DNA from: a virus
Direction: 5' to 3' (one strand)
Length of the DNA: 54,695 bases
Virus record (IMG/VR): IMGVR_UViG_3300009124_000017
Location: 1 to 54,695 of that record
Numbering within the stretch: position 1 is the first letter of the stretch; each line of letters starts with the position of its first letter. The notes below the pieces were generated by a model. The model was not told the DNA's origin and ran no database searches. It saw nothing but the letters and a program-made list of their open reading frames with translations. The translations under genes and the position numbers were made by a program. Shown here piece after piece: positions 35,076-42,436 of the stretch.

Positions 35076-35738
35076 ATGGCACAAGGATTTAAGTCTGTTC
35101 AACGCACTAAGACTTATACCAGAACCAACACTCTATTTGAAAAAGTATCTAATGCAGCAGGAGGAGAGAAGCAAACTCTCTCATGGTATAAAGCTACAGT
35201 AAAGCAAGCAGCATCAAGTTACAAGCAAGACTTAAGTAAGTTCGTAAGAGACGAACATCAAACTAACCAAGATGAAAATACCCTTCGTCGCTTCACTAAA
35301 GAAGGGCACTTGTTTATGTTTGAATACAAAGCAAAGATGAAACATCTTCCATACTATGACAAGAATCCTCTGGTGTATGTCGTTAAGGCATCACCAACAG
35401 AATTCTTTGGAGCAAACCTACACTACATGAATCCAAAGAAGAGGATCCAAGCGGTGCAAAAACTTATGAAGGGTAGGATTGACATTCCTAAGATATGTTT
35501 TCATAAATACCTACAGGATCATGTTGATGGTCTCCTTCTGGACATTGCTGCCGACGAATGGGACACCGCTATACTATTACCAACTGAAGACTTTGTAAAA
35601 AATATTGGTTCTACTCAGTTCCCTTACGATAAAGAACTTGTCTGGGAAGAAACAGCAGAATCTTTCTACGATAAGATCAAAGGTAGCAGAGTAATCAAAG
35701 GTTACGGAACTAAACAGTCTAAGGAGATGGCGAAGTAA
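35076..35738 (+). CDS. T4-like conserved protein between gp4 and gp48
   Basis: A 220-residue protein: basic helical N-terminus, then LPYYDKNPLVYVVKASPTEF and FFGANLHYMNPKKR. This Y-Y-D-x-x-P-L / G-x-N-L-H-Y pattern occurs in T4-type proteins encoded near head-completion genes. Some homologues are called DNA end protector gp2, but I cannot separate that from a tail structural protein. It starts three bases after gp4 and its TAA overlaps the gp48 ATG by one base. Confidence 0.6.
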   Translation: MAQGFKSVQRTKTYTRTNTLFEKVSNAAGGEKQTLSWYKATVKQAASSYKQDLSKFVRDEHQTNQDENTLRRFTKEGHLFMFEYKAKMKHLPYYDKNPLVYVVKASPTEFFGANLHYMNPKKRIQAVQKLMKGRIDIPKICFHKYLQDHVDGLLLDIAADEWDTAILLPTEDFVKNIGSTQFPYDKELVWEETAESFYDKIKGSRVIKGYGTKQSKEMAK

Positions 35739-36850
35739 TGGCATATAGTTCTGCCGAAGAAACACAAAATACAGACCCGAATGGTGCTGAAGCAGCACAG
35801 ACTTCTAATGCTGCTGCCTGGGAAAAGGGTGAAAAAGTAAAGTATTCTTTCAAAGGAGACAGAAGTGCTCAACCTACATTAGATTCAAAGAGCAGACTTT
35901 CATATCCATACGATAAAGTTTACTCAAATTTCACTGACTATGTAAAGTTTACTTTTGTCGAATACAATCCTCCCTTTTCTAATCTTGGATCAAATGAATT
36001 TATTGACAAGGATGGTAAACAAACAGCCCTAAAAGGTGGCGAAGCACTTAACATTTACAACAATAGCATTGGAGAATTTGTGAATGCTGGACTCCCTACT
36101 ATTGTAATGTACATGCCCGAAGATGTTGGTGCATCGTATGGTGCTAGCTGGGGTGGTAAAGGATTTACAAACACTGGTGCAGATATTATGCGTGGGGCAG
36201 GAAACCTCCTGAACAGTGGCAGTGCTATTGATAGCATTGGATCAACCCTACAAAACATGGGCAATGCAATGAAGAGAGGAGAAGCATTATTAGCTAGCGG
36301 TATTTCTGGAGCAATGAATGCGTTGCCTGGTAAAATTGGTGGTTCAGTTGACGTTAATGATGTTCTCGGTGGAATTGGTGGTGTCATTCTTAATCCTAAT
36401 GCTGAACTGTTGTTCACTGGATTTGAACTAAGAAAGTTTGATTTAAATTTTAAGATGGCACCTCGTTCTGAAAAAGAAGCAATAATGATTCGTGACATCT
36501 GCACTACATTTAAACGTGCATCCTTACCTAACTTTGGTGCATCACCTGGCAATACATTAAACAATGTATTCAATAAAGGAAACAAACTCGCGCAAGAAAA
36601 CAACAATAGAAACTATATTGGTGTTCCCAACCTTTGTATTGTTGAATTCATGAAGGGAGAAAGTCCTCATCCATACTTAACTCAATACAAACCATGTGGA
36701 ATTCAGGGAGTCAGAATTACATACACACCTGACGGACAGTATTCTACATATAGAGATGGTTCTCCTGTAGCAACAGGTCTATCTCTCGACTTTATCGAAA
36801 GCAAACTTGTATACAGCAACGAAATTTCATACGGAGGATCTTCTTACTGA
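35738..36850 (+). CDS. gp48: Baseplate tail-tube cap protein, gp48-like
   Basis: A 370-residue protein (T4 gp48 is 364). The N-terminus is disordered; then KVYSNFTDYVKFTFVEYNPP, a central Gly-rich helical insertion (~130-210), and a C-terminal tube-fold half (NAELLFTGFELRKFDLNFKM, RDICTTFKRASLPNFG). These suit the gp48/gp54 tail-tube-like family. It overlaps the upstream gene by one base (TAATG) and gp53 by one (TGATG). Confidence 0.75.
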   Translation: MAYSSAEETQNTDPNGAEAAQTSNAAAWEKGEKVKYSFKGDRSAQPTLDSKSRLSYPYDKVYSNFTDYVKFTFVEYNPPFSNLGSNEFIDKDGKQTALKGGEALNIYNNSIGEFVNAGLPTIVMYMPEDVGASYGASWGGKGFTNTGADIMRGAGNLLNSGSAIDSIGSTLQNMGNAMKRGEALLASGISGAMNALPGKIGGSVDVNDVLGGIGGVILNPNAELLFTGFELRKFDLNFKMAPRSEKEAIMIRDICTTFKRASLPNFGASPGNTLNNVFNKGNKLAQENNNRNYIGVPNLCIVEFMKGESPHPYLTQYKPCGIQGVRITYTPDGQYSTYRDGSPVATGLSLDFIESKLVYSNEISYGGSSY

Positions 36851-37509
36851 TGCCATACTTCAGATATCTACCAGACATTAAGTATGATACTAAACCTATC
36901 AGTTATCCGTTCTCGGAATCTGATTTTGTTGTAGCAAAGAATTTCTTTCGTAGGTTTAAACTATCAGATGATTTCCAACAGTATGCTGTATTCTTTAGAC
37001 AGTATCAGATCGGAGACTTTGAAAAACCATGGCAAATTGCCGATCAATTTTATGATAGTCCCAACTATGATTGGGTTATCTTATTAACAAATAATATAAT
37101 TAATCCATTGTTTGATTGGCCAATGGATTCATATACTTTCAGAAAGTATCTTGAAGGTAAGTATGCAGATCCATATGGAACCATCAAACACTACGAAACA
37201 TATGAAGTAAAAGATTCTGCTGGTGTAATCCAACAACAAGCAGGACTGATTGTAGACAAAGCATTCTTTGATGGTTCTAAGAAGTTTCGTGACTCTGGCA
37301 CAGGAATCACTGCACCTACGCAGGGCAGCAGTCTGTGTAAACCAGTAACTATATTTGAATGGGAAGAAGCACAGCAAGAGAAGTCAAGAGAGATCTTCAT
37401 TTTGAAACCACAATACCTTGATGGATTCATCAGTCAGTTCAGACAAGCAAACAAGTATAAAGATTCAACTGACTTCATCTCTACCAGACTGAAGAAGACT
37501 GGAGTCTGA
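36850..37509 (+). CDS. gp53: Baseplate wedge subunit gp53
   Basis: A 219-residue protein (T4 gp53 is 196). MPYFRYLPDIKYDTKPISYP, VVAKNFFRRFKL, AVFFRQYQIGDFEKPWQIAD and PNYDWVILLTNNIINPLFDW are typical of the gp53 family, a wedge protein that joins wedges to the hub. Last gene of the plus-strand operon; its TGA is followed directly by the terminator hairpin with repeat copy C. Confidence 0.85.
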   Translation: MPYFRYLPDIKYDTKPISYPFSESDFVVAKNFFRRFKLSDDFQQYAVFFRQYQIGDFEKPWQIADQFYDSPNYDWVILLTNNIINPLFDWPMDSYTFRKYLEGKYADPYGTIKHYETYEVKDSAGVIQQQAGLIVDKAFFDGSKKFRDSGTGITAPTQGSSLCKPVTIFEWEEAQQEKSREIFILKPQYLDGFISQFRQANKYKDSTDFISTRLKKTGV

Positions 37510-37575
37510 TCGACTTTTTTGCATAAAAAATGGCGGGAAAAATTTTTCCCCCGCCATGAAATCGTTAATCAAATT
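37508..37575. terminator. Bidirectional terminator carrying intergenic repeat copy C
   Basis: ATGGCGGGAAAAA (37530-37542) pairs with TTTTTCCCCCGCCAT (37543-37557) through a 13-bp stem with a two-base bulge. It is flanked by T-rich stretches and lies between the converging ends of gp53 (plus) and the 62-residue gene (minus). The left half (TCGACTTTTTT, then TGGCGGGAAAAATTTTTC) is shared with repeat copies A and B. A terminator for both directions is the simplest role. Confidence 0.65.
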
Positions 37576-37753
37576 TGGAAACAAGTCTCTTGCACTTCTC
37601 TAAGTTTTTCTTACAGTAGTTGTGGACATAACTGTCAGCATCAAGACTCATAGTGTAGTGAGCATGGGTGTGAAGTCCCTGAACTAAGATCAGGAACCCC
37701 ACGACCAACAGGTTGAAGTGTGTGATGGGGGAGAAGAAAATCTTCTTCAGCAT
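37565..37753 (-). CDS. 62-residue single-pass membrane protein downstream of gp32
   Basis: MLKKIFFSPITHFNLLVVGF and then LILVQG form a signal-anchor-like hydrophobic segment (~10-27), followed by a His/Cys-containing soluble tail (LHTHAHYTMS, YCKKNLEKC). The ATG overlaps the gp32 TGA by one base (TGATG), so it is translated with gp32. No function known; it ends at the gp53 terminator. Confidence 0.68.
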   Translation of the reverse strand: MLKKIFFSPITHFNLLVVGFLILVQGLHTHAHYTMSLDADSYVHNYCKKNLEKCKRLVSKFD

Positions 37754-38628
37754 CAGTCTTCAGCAGCAAGACGAGCAAAGTAAGACAGAGCATCGTCGTC
37801 TTCTACAACAGGTGCTGCTTGACGTGCAGGTGCAGCAGAGACAGGAGCAGGATCATACTCTTCGTCCTCGAAGGTAGGAGCAGGTGCTGCCTTGGGTTTG
37901 CCGATGCCAAGAACAGTGTTCAGGCGATCTTCCAGAGCATCATAGGACTTGAACTCGGAAGGAGCAGTGAATGCTTCCAGTGAATACTGTTGACCATAGA
38001 TGGTCTCCAGTTCGTCATCATCAGCACTGAGTGCGGAGGGAGAATCAAACTCAGACGAATCGTAGTTCCAGTAACCAGCAACGGTCTTGATCTTCAGTTT
38101 GAAGTTAGCACCTTCCCAGAAGTCAAAGACGTTGACAGGAGTCTCGTCTTGGAACTCAGGTTGCATAGCAGCAAGGATCTTGTCGTGGATCTTCTTACCA
38201 AACTTGTAGAGGAAGACCTTACCCTCGTTCTCAGGGTGCTTAGGATCCTTCACGACAAGGACATTAGCATAGTAGGAGAGTTTGCGCTTTTGCTTGCGAG
38301 CAATTTCTTTATCGGACTCAACACCACTGTTCCACAGACCATTGTTGTGGGCACAGACAGGGCACTTGTCACCCTGAGTGGTGAGGCAGTTATCAATCAA
38401 CCACCCACCAGGACCTTGGAAGGCATGGGAGTAGACTTTTGCCCAAGGGAGAGACTCTCCTTCGGGTGCAGGCAGGAAACGGAGAACTGCATAACCGTTA
38501 CCTGAAGCGTCAAGTTCTGGTTTCCACAGGCGTTCGTCGGCACCGCCTTCGGTGCTGGACTTGGTGAGTTCCTTCTGCAGGAAGTCAAAGTTTGCCTGAG
38601 ACTTGCGCTTAAGATCTGCGAATGACAT
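37753..38628 (-). CDS. gp32: Single-stranded DNA-binding protein gp32
   Basis: A 291-residue protein starting at MSFADLKRKSQ (38628), preceded by a GAGG ribosome site; the longer frame upstream would read through the promoter region. The zinc ligands are visible: H68, C81, C89 and C92 (GDKCPVCAHN), the T4 gp32 pattern. Basic and aromatic OB-fold strands (KRKLSYYANVLVVKDP) and an acidic C-terminal tail (VVEDDDALSYF) that recruits partners are present. Key replication and recombination protein. Confidence 0.93.
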   Translation of the reverse strand: MSFADLKRKSQANFDFLQKELTKSSTEGGADERLWKPELDASGNGYAVLRFLPAPEGESLPWAKVYSHAFQGPGGWLIDNCLTTQGDKCPVCAHNNGLWNSGVESDKEIARKQKRKLSYYANVLVVKDPKHPENEGKVFLYKFGKKIHDKILAAMQPEFQDETPVNVFDFWEGANFKLKIKTVAGYWNYDSSEFDSPSALSADDDELETIYGQQYSLEAFTAPSEFKSYDALEDRLNTVLGIGKPKAAPAPTFEDEEYDPAPVSAAPARQAAPVVEDDDALSYFARLAAED

Positions 38629-38682
38629 GTTAGATACCTCGGATTTGTTAGATATGGTTGCGTGACCCCCAACCACTTACAC

Positions 38683-38723
38683 ATAATACTACGGCACAGG
38701 GGTGGGAGTCAACCCCCTGTGCC
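38683..38723 (-). promoter_or_regulatory. gp32 early promoter with -35 inside a hairpin loop
   Basis: On the minus strand, -35 TTGACT (38707-38712), an 18-base spacer and -10 TATTAT (38683-38688), 55 bases above the gp32 ATG. The -35 lies in the loop of a perfect 10-bp hairpin, GGCACAGGGG/CCCCTGTGCC (38693-38723), which directly follows the stop of the DUF1825-like gene. It resembles the promoter-early-stem-loop (PeSL) elements described in T4-type phages. Confidence 0.6.
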
Positions 38724-38729
38724 ACTTTT

Positions 38730-39074
38730 TCATGCGTCCATACGACGCTGTGCTTCTGCTCTCATCTTCTCCACCTTCTCCAGGAGACCGTTGAACATCT
38801 CCAGGAGGTTCTCTCCAGGTTCAGCACCCAGCAGGACAGCACCATCCTTCATGGACTTCAGCATCTCCTGTGCTTCTGGATCATCAGACAGAGACAGTCT
38901 GGTGTAGAAGATCTTCTGCTTTTCAATGAGAGTCATCAAGACATCAAAGTATTCATACTGCTTCTCTGGTGCGAGAGCAGGGAAAGACATCATTGCTCGC
39001 ATACAATACTGCTGCAACTCTGCCATCTCTTGAATGTCCCCACGGACCATTTCGTTCTTGAAAAAATCACTCAT
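38730..39074 (-). CDS. DUF1825-like protein
   Basis: A 114-residue helical protein (MSDFFKNEMVRGDIQEMAEL, then FDVLMTLIEKQKIFYTRLSL, then SDDPEAQEML). The F-F-x-x-E-x-V opening and the R-x-x-L-S-D-D-P-E-A core match the small cyanobacterial DUF1825 family. The function is unknown even in hosts, and capture from a host is plausible. It sits between gp33 and gp32, overlapping gp33 by four bases (ATGA), so it may influence replication or transcription timing. Confidence 0.65.
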   Translation of the reverse strand: MSDFFKNEMVRGDIQEMAELQQYCMRAMMSFPALAPEKQYEYFDVLMTLIEKQKIFYTRLSLSDDPEAQEMLKSMKDGAVLLGAEPGENLLEMFNGLLEKVEKMRAEAQRRMDA

Positions 39075-39292
39075 AGTAGCATCAACTTAGCTCGACTTGT
39101 CTTCTTCATGAAGTTTAACTTCTGTGCATCATACTTAAGTTTCTCCTTAAGTGGTTTGCTTACCAGTTTTGATACTGATTCAATTTCAATCTCATTAATT
39201 TCACAGTAATGTATCACAGCATCAATGTAATTCATGTCAGAATTATTCAACACTAATTTTTCAACATCCTGCGAGAATCTCGCAGCGGTCAT
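39071..39292 (-). CDS. gp33: Late transcription co-activator gp33-like
   Basis: A 73-residue helical protein, MTAARFSQDVEKLVLNNSDM then NYIDAVIHYCEINEIEIESV and KPLKEKLKYDAQ. The motif Y-x-D-A-x-x-H-Y-C-E-x-N is typical of cyanophage gp33, which bridges gp55 sigma and the sliding clamp at late promoters. The ATG at 39292 is favoured by a GGAGG eight bases upstream; a start at 39319, overlapping the exonuclease stop, is also possible. The late boxes TATAAATA and CTAAATA in this window agree with its presence. Confidence 0.75.
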   Translation of the reverse strand: MTAARFSQDVEKLVLNNSDMNYIDAVIHYCEINEIEIESVSKLVSKPLKEKLKYDAQKLNFMKKTSRAKLMLL

Positions 39293-39308
39293 AAATTTAT
39301 CCTCCAGA

Positions 39309-39986
39309 TTATCTGCCATGTTTGTCTTGGTATTCCTGAATGTATTCCTGCAAGCGAAGAAAGTATTCTTTCTTGGGTTCTACAATAGAAACTTGGACTT
39401 CACCATTCTCGCAAGCAACAATGGTTACTAATTGCTCAACAGTAATACCATACAATTCTTGAAGGCAGCAAGCATATGCTGTCTCTTGAACGTAGTAGTC
39501 ATACAACCAAGCTTCTTTCTTTTGTTCAGCAGACGTTTTGAAATCGATGATAGAAAGTTTACCATCATATTCTGCGATGCAGTCAACGCGACCAGCAACC
39601 TTAAGGTAATCAGAATATAACGCTGCTTCTTGTAGGTATACTTTATTTATCTTGTCTAAAATATGCTTGCTTGAGTGGAACATGATCCAAGGAAGAGGCA
39701 TGTCCTTATACTTCTCGGTGTCCAACTCATTGTTGATGTAGTCTTCTACCAGTTTGTGATAACGAGTGCCTCTACCTGCTGCACGGTTAGATACTGCTTG
39801 TGCTTTATCTTTACCAACTCTGTTACGCCAGCGAGCAAGACTTGCCTGCTTCTTAGAGTTGTTACTGATCACAGTGGTGATGGATGGATACTTACCACCA
39901 CTTGGAGTGACATAGTATCTCTTCCCATCGATTGTTTCAGTTGTCATCTCAATGGGATCCATCCCAACATGATCAAATACGTGCAT
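39309..39986 (-). CDS. PD-(D/E)XK superfamily exonuclease
   Basis: A 225-residue RecB/Cas4-like nuclease. Motifs in order: GRGTRYH (71-77), GRVD (132-135), IDFKTS (147-152) with the catalytic D-F-K, and QETAY (167-171). The Cys cluster of Cas4 iron-sulfur enzymes is missing. The start overlaps the phoH stop by one base (TAATG). It probably acts in DNA turnover or recombination alongside gp32. Confidence 0.85.
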   Translation of the reverse strand: MHVFDHVGMDPIEMTTETIDGKRYYVTPSGGKYPSITTVISNNSKKQASLARWRNRVGKDKAQAVSNRAAGRGTRYHKLVEDYINNELDTEKYKDMPLPWIMFHSSKHILDKINKVYLQEAALYSDYLKVAGRVDCIAEYDGKLSIIDFKTSAEQKKEAWLYDYYVQETAYACCLQELYGITVEQLVTIVACENGEVQVSIVEPKKEYFLRLQEYIQEYQDKHGR

Positions 39987-40741
39987 TAGAATCCCAAGTT
40001 AAGTTTAGCAATTAGATAGTTCTTGACCAGACCAGAACGAACGATGTCTTCAATACCATATTCAATCATGGCAAAGTCATCAGTCATACTGGCAACGATC
40101 TTCTGGAAGTCCAGGATGCCTGTCTTCTCATTGATCTTCTGCAGGTCAGACTGGTTGGAGTCACCACAGAACATGATCTTTGTGTCCTGACCACAGCGAG
40201 TCATGATCGAATCAAGTTCATGGAAGTTCAGGTTCTGACACTCATCGATGATGACGATAGAGTTGTCCAGTGTAGTGCCACGAAGGAAAGATGTAGACCA
40301 GAACGATACAGTTTCCTGTGCCTTTAGGTTCTCATAAAGCATCTCGAATGCAGCATCATCAGGCATCTCAAACATGCTTTGAACCATGTTCTTGTAAGGA
40401 ATCTGATACAAGGATGCTTTATCTTCATGGGTGCCAGGGAGGAAACCAATCTCTCTCGTAGCAACCAGTGAACGAACGATGTAAACTTTATCGTATGGTG
40501 TGTATTCATCCAGCACATCTCTCAGTGCCAGGTATAGAGCTACGAAAGTCTTACCTGTTCCAGCACATCCAGAAGCATAGATGTTCTTGCCTTCACCATA
40601 CTGTTCAAACATCAGTCGCTGATTATCTGTCAGCGGTTCAATGTTCAGAAGGTAGTCAGAATTAATTGGTTTCTTTCTACGCATCTGCTTTGCAGACATA
40701 CCGTTAATGTCAGGTTGTGTTTTCTTTCTAGCTCTTGGCAT
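39986..40741 (-). CDS. phoH: PhoH-like P-loop ATPase
   Basis: A 251-residue PhoH-family protein. Walker A GCAGTGKT (58-65) and Walker B SIVIIDECQN (161-170), with the family motif FLPGTHEDK (~100-108). PhoH is among the commonest auxiliary genes of T4-like cyanophages and is often linked to phosphate stress, although its biochemical role (possibly RNA helicase or nuclease partner) is open. It is followed by the exonuclease and preceded by a small T4-like gene. Confidence 0.93.
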   Translation of the reverse strand: MPRARKKTQPDINGMSAKQMRRKKPINSDYLLNIEPLTDNQRLMFEQYGEGKNIYASGCAGTGKTFVALYLALRDVLDEYTPYDKVYIVRSLVATREIGFLPGTHEDKASLYQIPYKNMVQSMFEMPDDAAFEMLYENLKAQETVSFWSTSFLRGTTLDNSIVIIDECQNLNFHELDSIMTRCGQDTKIMFCGDSNQSDLQKINEKTGILDFQKIVASMTDDFAMIEYGIEDIVRSGLVKNYLIAKLNLGF

Positions 40742-40747
40742 AAATGT

Positions 40748-40990
40748 TTACCACTCTACAGTTGAACCAGGCATGTTTGCCATTTTTTTCATGTGCTCAC
40801 CCCAACCAGGATGAGTCTTATTCATTTTGTTTTTCCAGTCACCGACCTCACCAAATCCAGGTGCGTTCTGAGGAGTGAAGTAGCGTTCCCAGTCTGGGTT
40901 ATCAACTTTCCATTGATCCCAGTCGTGAATGCTCATCTTCACTTCCTTAGTCTCACCAGTTTCTTTGTGTCGTACAGGGTATGTAGCCAT
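40748..40990 (-). CDS. Small T4-like conserved protein between thyX and phoH
   Basis: 80 residues starting at MATYPVRHKETGETKEVKMS (40990), an ATG that overlaps the thyX TAA by one base; an upstream in-frame ATG would sit inside thyX. It ends in a Trp/Gly/Pro-rich tail (GFGEVGDWKNKM, HPGWGEHMKKM). I recognise the type from other T4-like marine phages but not a function. Confidence 0.7.
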   Translation of the reverse strand: MATYPVRHKETGETKEVKMSIHDWDQWKVDNPDWERYFTPQNAPGFGEVGDWKNKMNKTHPGWGEHMKKMANMPGSTVEW

Positions 40991-41625
40991 TAAATCCACT
41001 CCATTGCTTCTGCTACGATAGGAAATTGCTCACAGAAGATTGTCTTACATGCTTCTGCAATGTCCATGTGTTCTTTTTGTGTGCCATTAGCACTACGTAG
41101 ATCTATATAGTGGATCCAAGAACGAACTGATCCTGTCATATAAATGCGAGTAGGAGTAGCGAGAGGAAGAACAAAACGGGCGCACTCTTTAGCAACCCCT
41201 TCACGGAGTAACTCATTATAGAGATCAAGACCCTCGGTAAAATACTTCTGAATCTGCCCTTGAAGTATAGACTTCTTTTCGGGGCTGATATCATCCACTG
41301 AGTTCTGTCTATTCTTGAGATCTTGAGATCGAAGATCTGGGACAGGTATCTCATTACTAAGGAGATTTGTGTCTGCATATCGTTGTGAAAACTCTTGATA
41401 TGTGAAACTGCGGTGGCGTAGGATCTGAGCCGCGATTCCACGGGTAGTATTTATCTCAAGAGTCATGTGTGCTTGCTCGAACACAGACCAGTGGTTGTGT
41501 TTGATGCAATACTTTAGCAGACCAGAAACCTTAGGGTTCTCCTGGTTGTTTGGGTTGCTCACGCGAGCAACATACCCCATAGTCTTCTCAGCATCTGGGG
41601 TTACAGTGATAAGTTTTACTTCCAT
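40990..41625 (-). CDS. thyX: Flavin-dependent thymidylate synthase ThyX
   Basis: 211 residues starting at MEVKLITVTPD (41625) with a GAGGAG ribosome site; the longer frame has MLMEV. The ThyX signature is present at residues 70-82 (RHRSFTYQEFSQR). It makes dTMP from dUMP using FAD and methylene-tetrahydrofolate, supplying phage DNA synthesis. The start overlaps the upstream 59-residue gene's TGA by one base. Confidence 0.95.
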   Translation of the reverse strand: MEVKLITVTPDAEKTMGYVARVSNPNNQENPKVSGLLKYCIKHNHWSVFEQAHMTLEINTTRGIAAQILRHRSFTYQEFSQRYADTNLLSNEIPVPDLRSQDLKNRQNSVDDISPEKKSILQGQIQKYFTEGLDLYNELLREGVAKECARFVLPLATPTRIYMTGSVRSWIHYIDLRSANGTQKEHMDIAEACKTIFCEQFPIVAEAMEWI

Positions 41626-41804
41626 CAACACTCCTCTTTGTTAAATTTTTTGCGACATTTCTTCACATCCTTCAGTTCATCCTTGATCATCTGGTAGGCA
41701 TCCTCGGCGGAAATCTTTCGTGCCATTTCCATAGCCGTGATAATTTCTACTCTTGTGCCGAAATGCTTTAGTGCTTCTTCAAAGCAGTTTAGTTCTTCAT
41801 ACAT
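41625..41804 (-). CDS. 59-residue helical protein upstream of thyX
   Basis: ATG at 41804 encodes MYEELNCFEEALKHFGTRVE and 39 more residues ending FNKEEC. Predicted helical, with an acidic N-terminal and basic C-terminal half. The ATG overlaps the TGA of the upstream 56-residue gene (TGATG), and its own TGA overlaps the thyX ATG in the same way. The coupling supports a real gene. No family recognised. Confidence 0.68.
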   Translation of the reverse strand: MYEELNCFEEALKHFGTRVEIITAMEMARKISAEDAYQMIKDELKDVKKCRKKFNKEEC

Positions 41805-41974
41805 CAGTCAGGATACCCATCGTCATCATCATTGCTGTAGTCAAACCCAAACTTCTTTGGGTCTTGTTGTAACTCAATCTTGTATGCAGATGTATCTGAA
41901 TACACTTCAGACTTCAATGCTTCTACAAGTAGCTCTAAGTTCTTTACGATCAATTTAAGTTTGTCTTTCTCCAT
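41804..41974 (-). CDS. Small acidic helical protein
   Basis: 56 residues starting MEKDKLKLIVKNLELLVEAL (41974) and ending in an Asp-rich tail (SNDDDDGYPD). The longer frame upstream would cross the -10 region and terminator. It resembles small cyanophage conserved proteins. It is the first gene of the thyX operon, below the promoter at 41997-42025. Confidence 0.7.
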   Translation of the reverse strand: MEKDKLKLIVKNLELLVEALKSEVYSDTSAYKIELQQDPKKFGFDYSNDDDDGYPD

Positions 41975-41996
41975 TAGAAGCGAAGATACTGTATGA

Positions 41997-42025
41997 ATTA
42001 TAGCATAAAAAAAGAGGGGTCGCAA
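41997..42025 (-). promoter_or_regulatory. Early promoter of the thyX operon
   Basis: On the minus strand: -35 TTGCGA (42020-42025), a 17-base spacer ending TTTATGC, and a perfect extended -10 TGCTATAAT (TATAAT at 41997-42002). The -35 is the loop of the terminator hairpin at 42007-42031. The 56-residue gene starts about 23 bases below the -10. Confidence 0.7.
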
Positions 42026-42031
42026 CCCCTC
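42007..42031 (-). terminator. Rho-independent terminator after the DUF4278-like gene
   Basis: Stem GAGGGG/CCCCTC closing the six-base loop TTGCGA, followed on the minus strand by seven Ts. It ends the speD-side operon, 25 bases after the stop at 42056. Confidence 0.8.
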
Positions 42032-42055
42032 TCTCCTCTTATTGTATGATCAATA

Positions 42056-42220
42056 TCACTTGTTATAAGTGTGACCACGATAGCAGAAGGTGCCGTGGGT
42101 TTCCCCTTCACCTTGCTTGCACTCATACTGAACACCACGATAGGATGTCATATGAATTTGTGCATCGTGAATAGCAGCTGCTTTCTTGATCTGATTACGA
42201 ATGAGGTTAAGTGTGTTCAT
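42056..42220 (-). CDS. DUF4278-like small protein
   Basis: 54 residues from MNTLNLIRNQIKKAA (42220), preceded by an AGGAGACC ribosome site; the longer upstream frame overlaps the small gene above. The C-terminal half has two Y-R-G-x-x-Y elements (SYRGVQYECKQ and FCYRGHTYNK), the pattern of cyanobacterial DUF4278 proteins. Function unknown. A riboswitch-like sequence (42240-42288) lies just upstream and a terminator below. Confidence 0.65.
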   Translation of the reverse strand: MNTLNLIRNQIKKAAAIHDAQIHMTSYRGVQYECKQGEGETHGTFCYRGHTYNK

Positions 42221-42239
42221 TGTAGGTCTCCTAAAGGAT

Positions 42240-42288
42240 GGGTGAGTTAACTCCCGTTCCTTCAGTCGTGTGCGTCCCACTTACAGTG
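42240..42288 (-). ncRNA. Second, weaker glutamine-riboswitch-like element
   Basis: On the minus strand: hairpin CACT-GTA-AGTG, then GGGACGCACACGACTGAAGGAACGGGAG, given in parts as GGGACGCA, CGAC, GAAGGAACG and GGAG, then the palindrome GAGTTAACTC. It shares GTGGGACGCA and GGAACGG with the clearer copy at 42437-42480, but the upstream CGTTC partner of GAACG is not seen. It overlaps the 3' end of the 53-residue gene and leads into the DUF4278-like gene. It may be degenerate or a different structure. Confidence 0.35.
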
Positions 42289-42423
42289 AGGTGTTGCTTC
42301 CTTTATGGTTTCAACAATCTCTGTTCTGATAATTTTACTCATGTTTTCATTTGCTTCAATGCGACCGATCATCTCGGTAGCATCTTGGCAAGCAATAGAA
42401 GCATAGAGTAAAAGTTCAAGCAT
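42262..42423 (-). CDS. 53-residue protein downstream of the riboswitch candidate
   Basis: ATG at 42423 encodes MLELLLYASIACQDATEMIG followed by 33 residues ending KWDAHD. It looks like a small helical protein conserved in T4-like cyanophages (L-Y-A-S-I-A-C opening). A GGAG ribosome site lies ten bases upstream, inside the riboswitch-like leader. Function unknown. Its position matches the 'Downstream-peptide' arrangement, in which a glutamine aptamer controls a short frame. Confidence 0.68.
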   Translation of the reverse strand: MLELLLYASIACQDATEMIGRIEANENMSKIIRTEIVETIKEATPHCKWDAHD

Positions 42424-42436
42424 GGGATGAACGCTC

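Noticed and set aside
36055-36606. 183-codon minus-strand frame opposite gp48
   Set aside because: Lies entirely within gp48, which has clear family features and coupled starts; no promoter or ribosome site.
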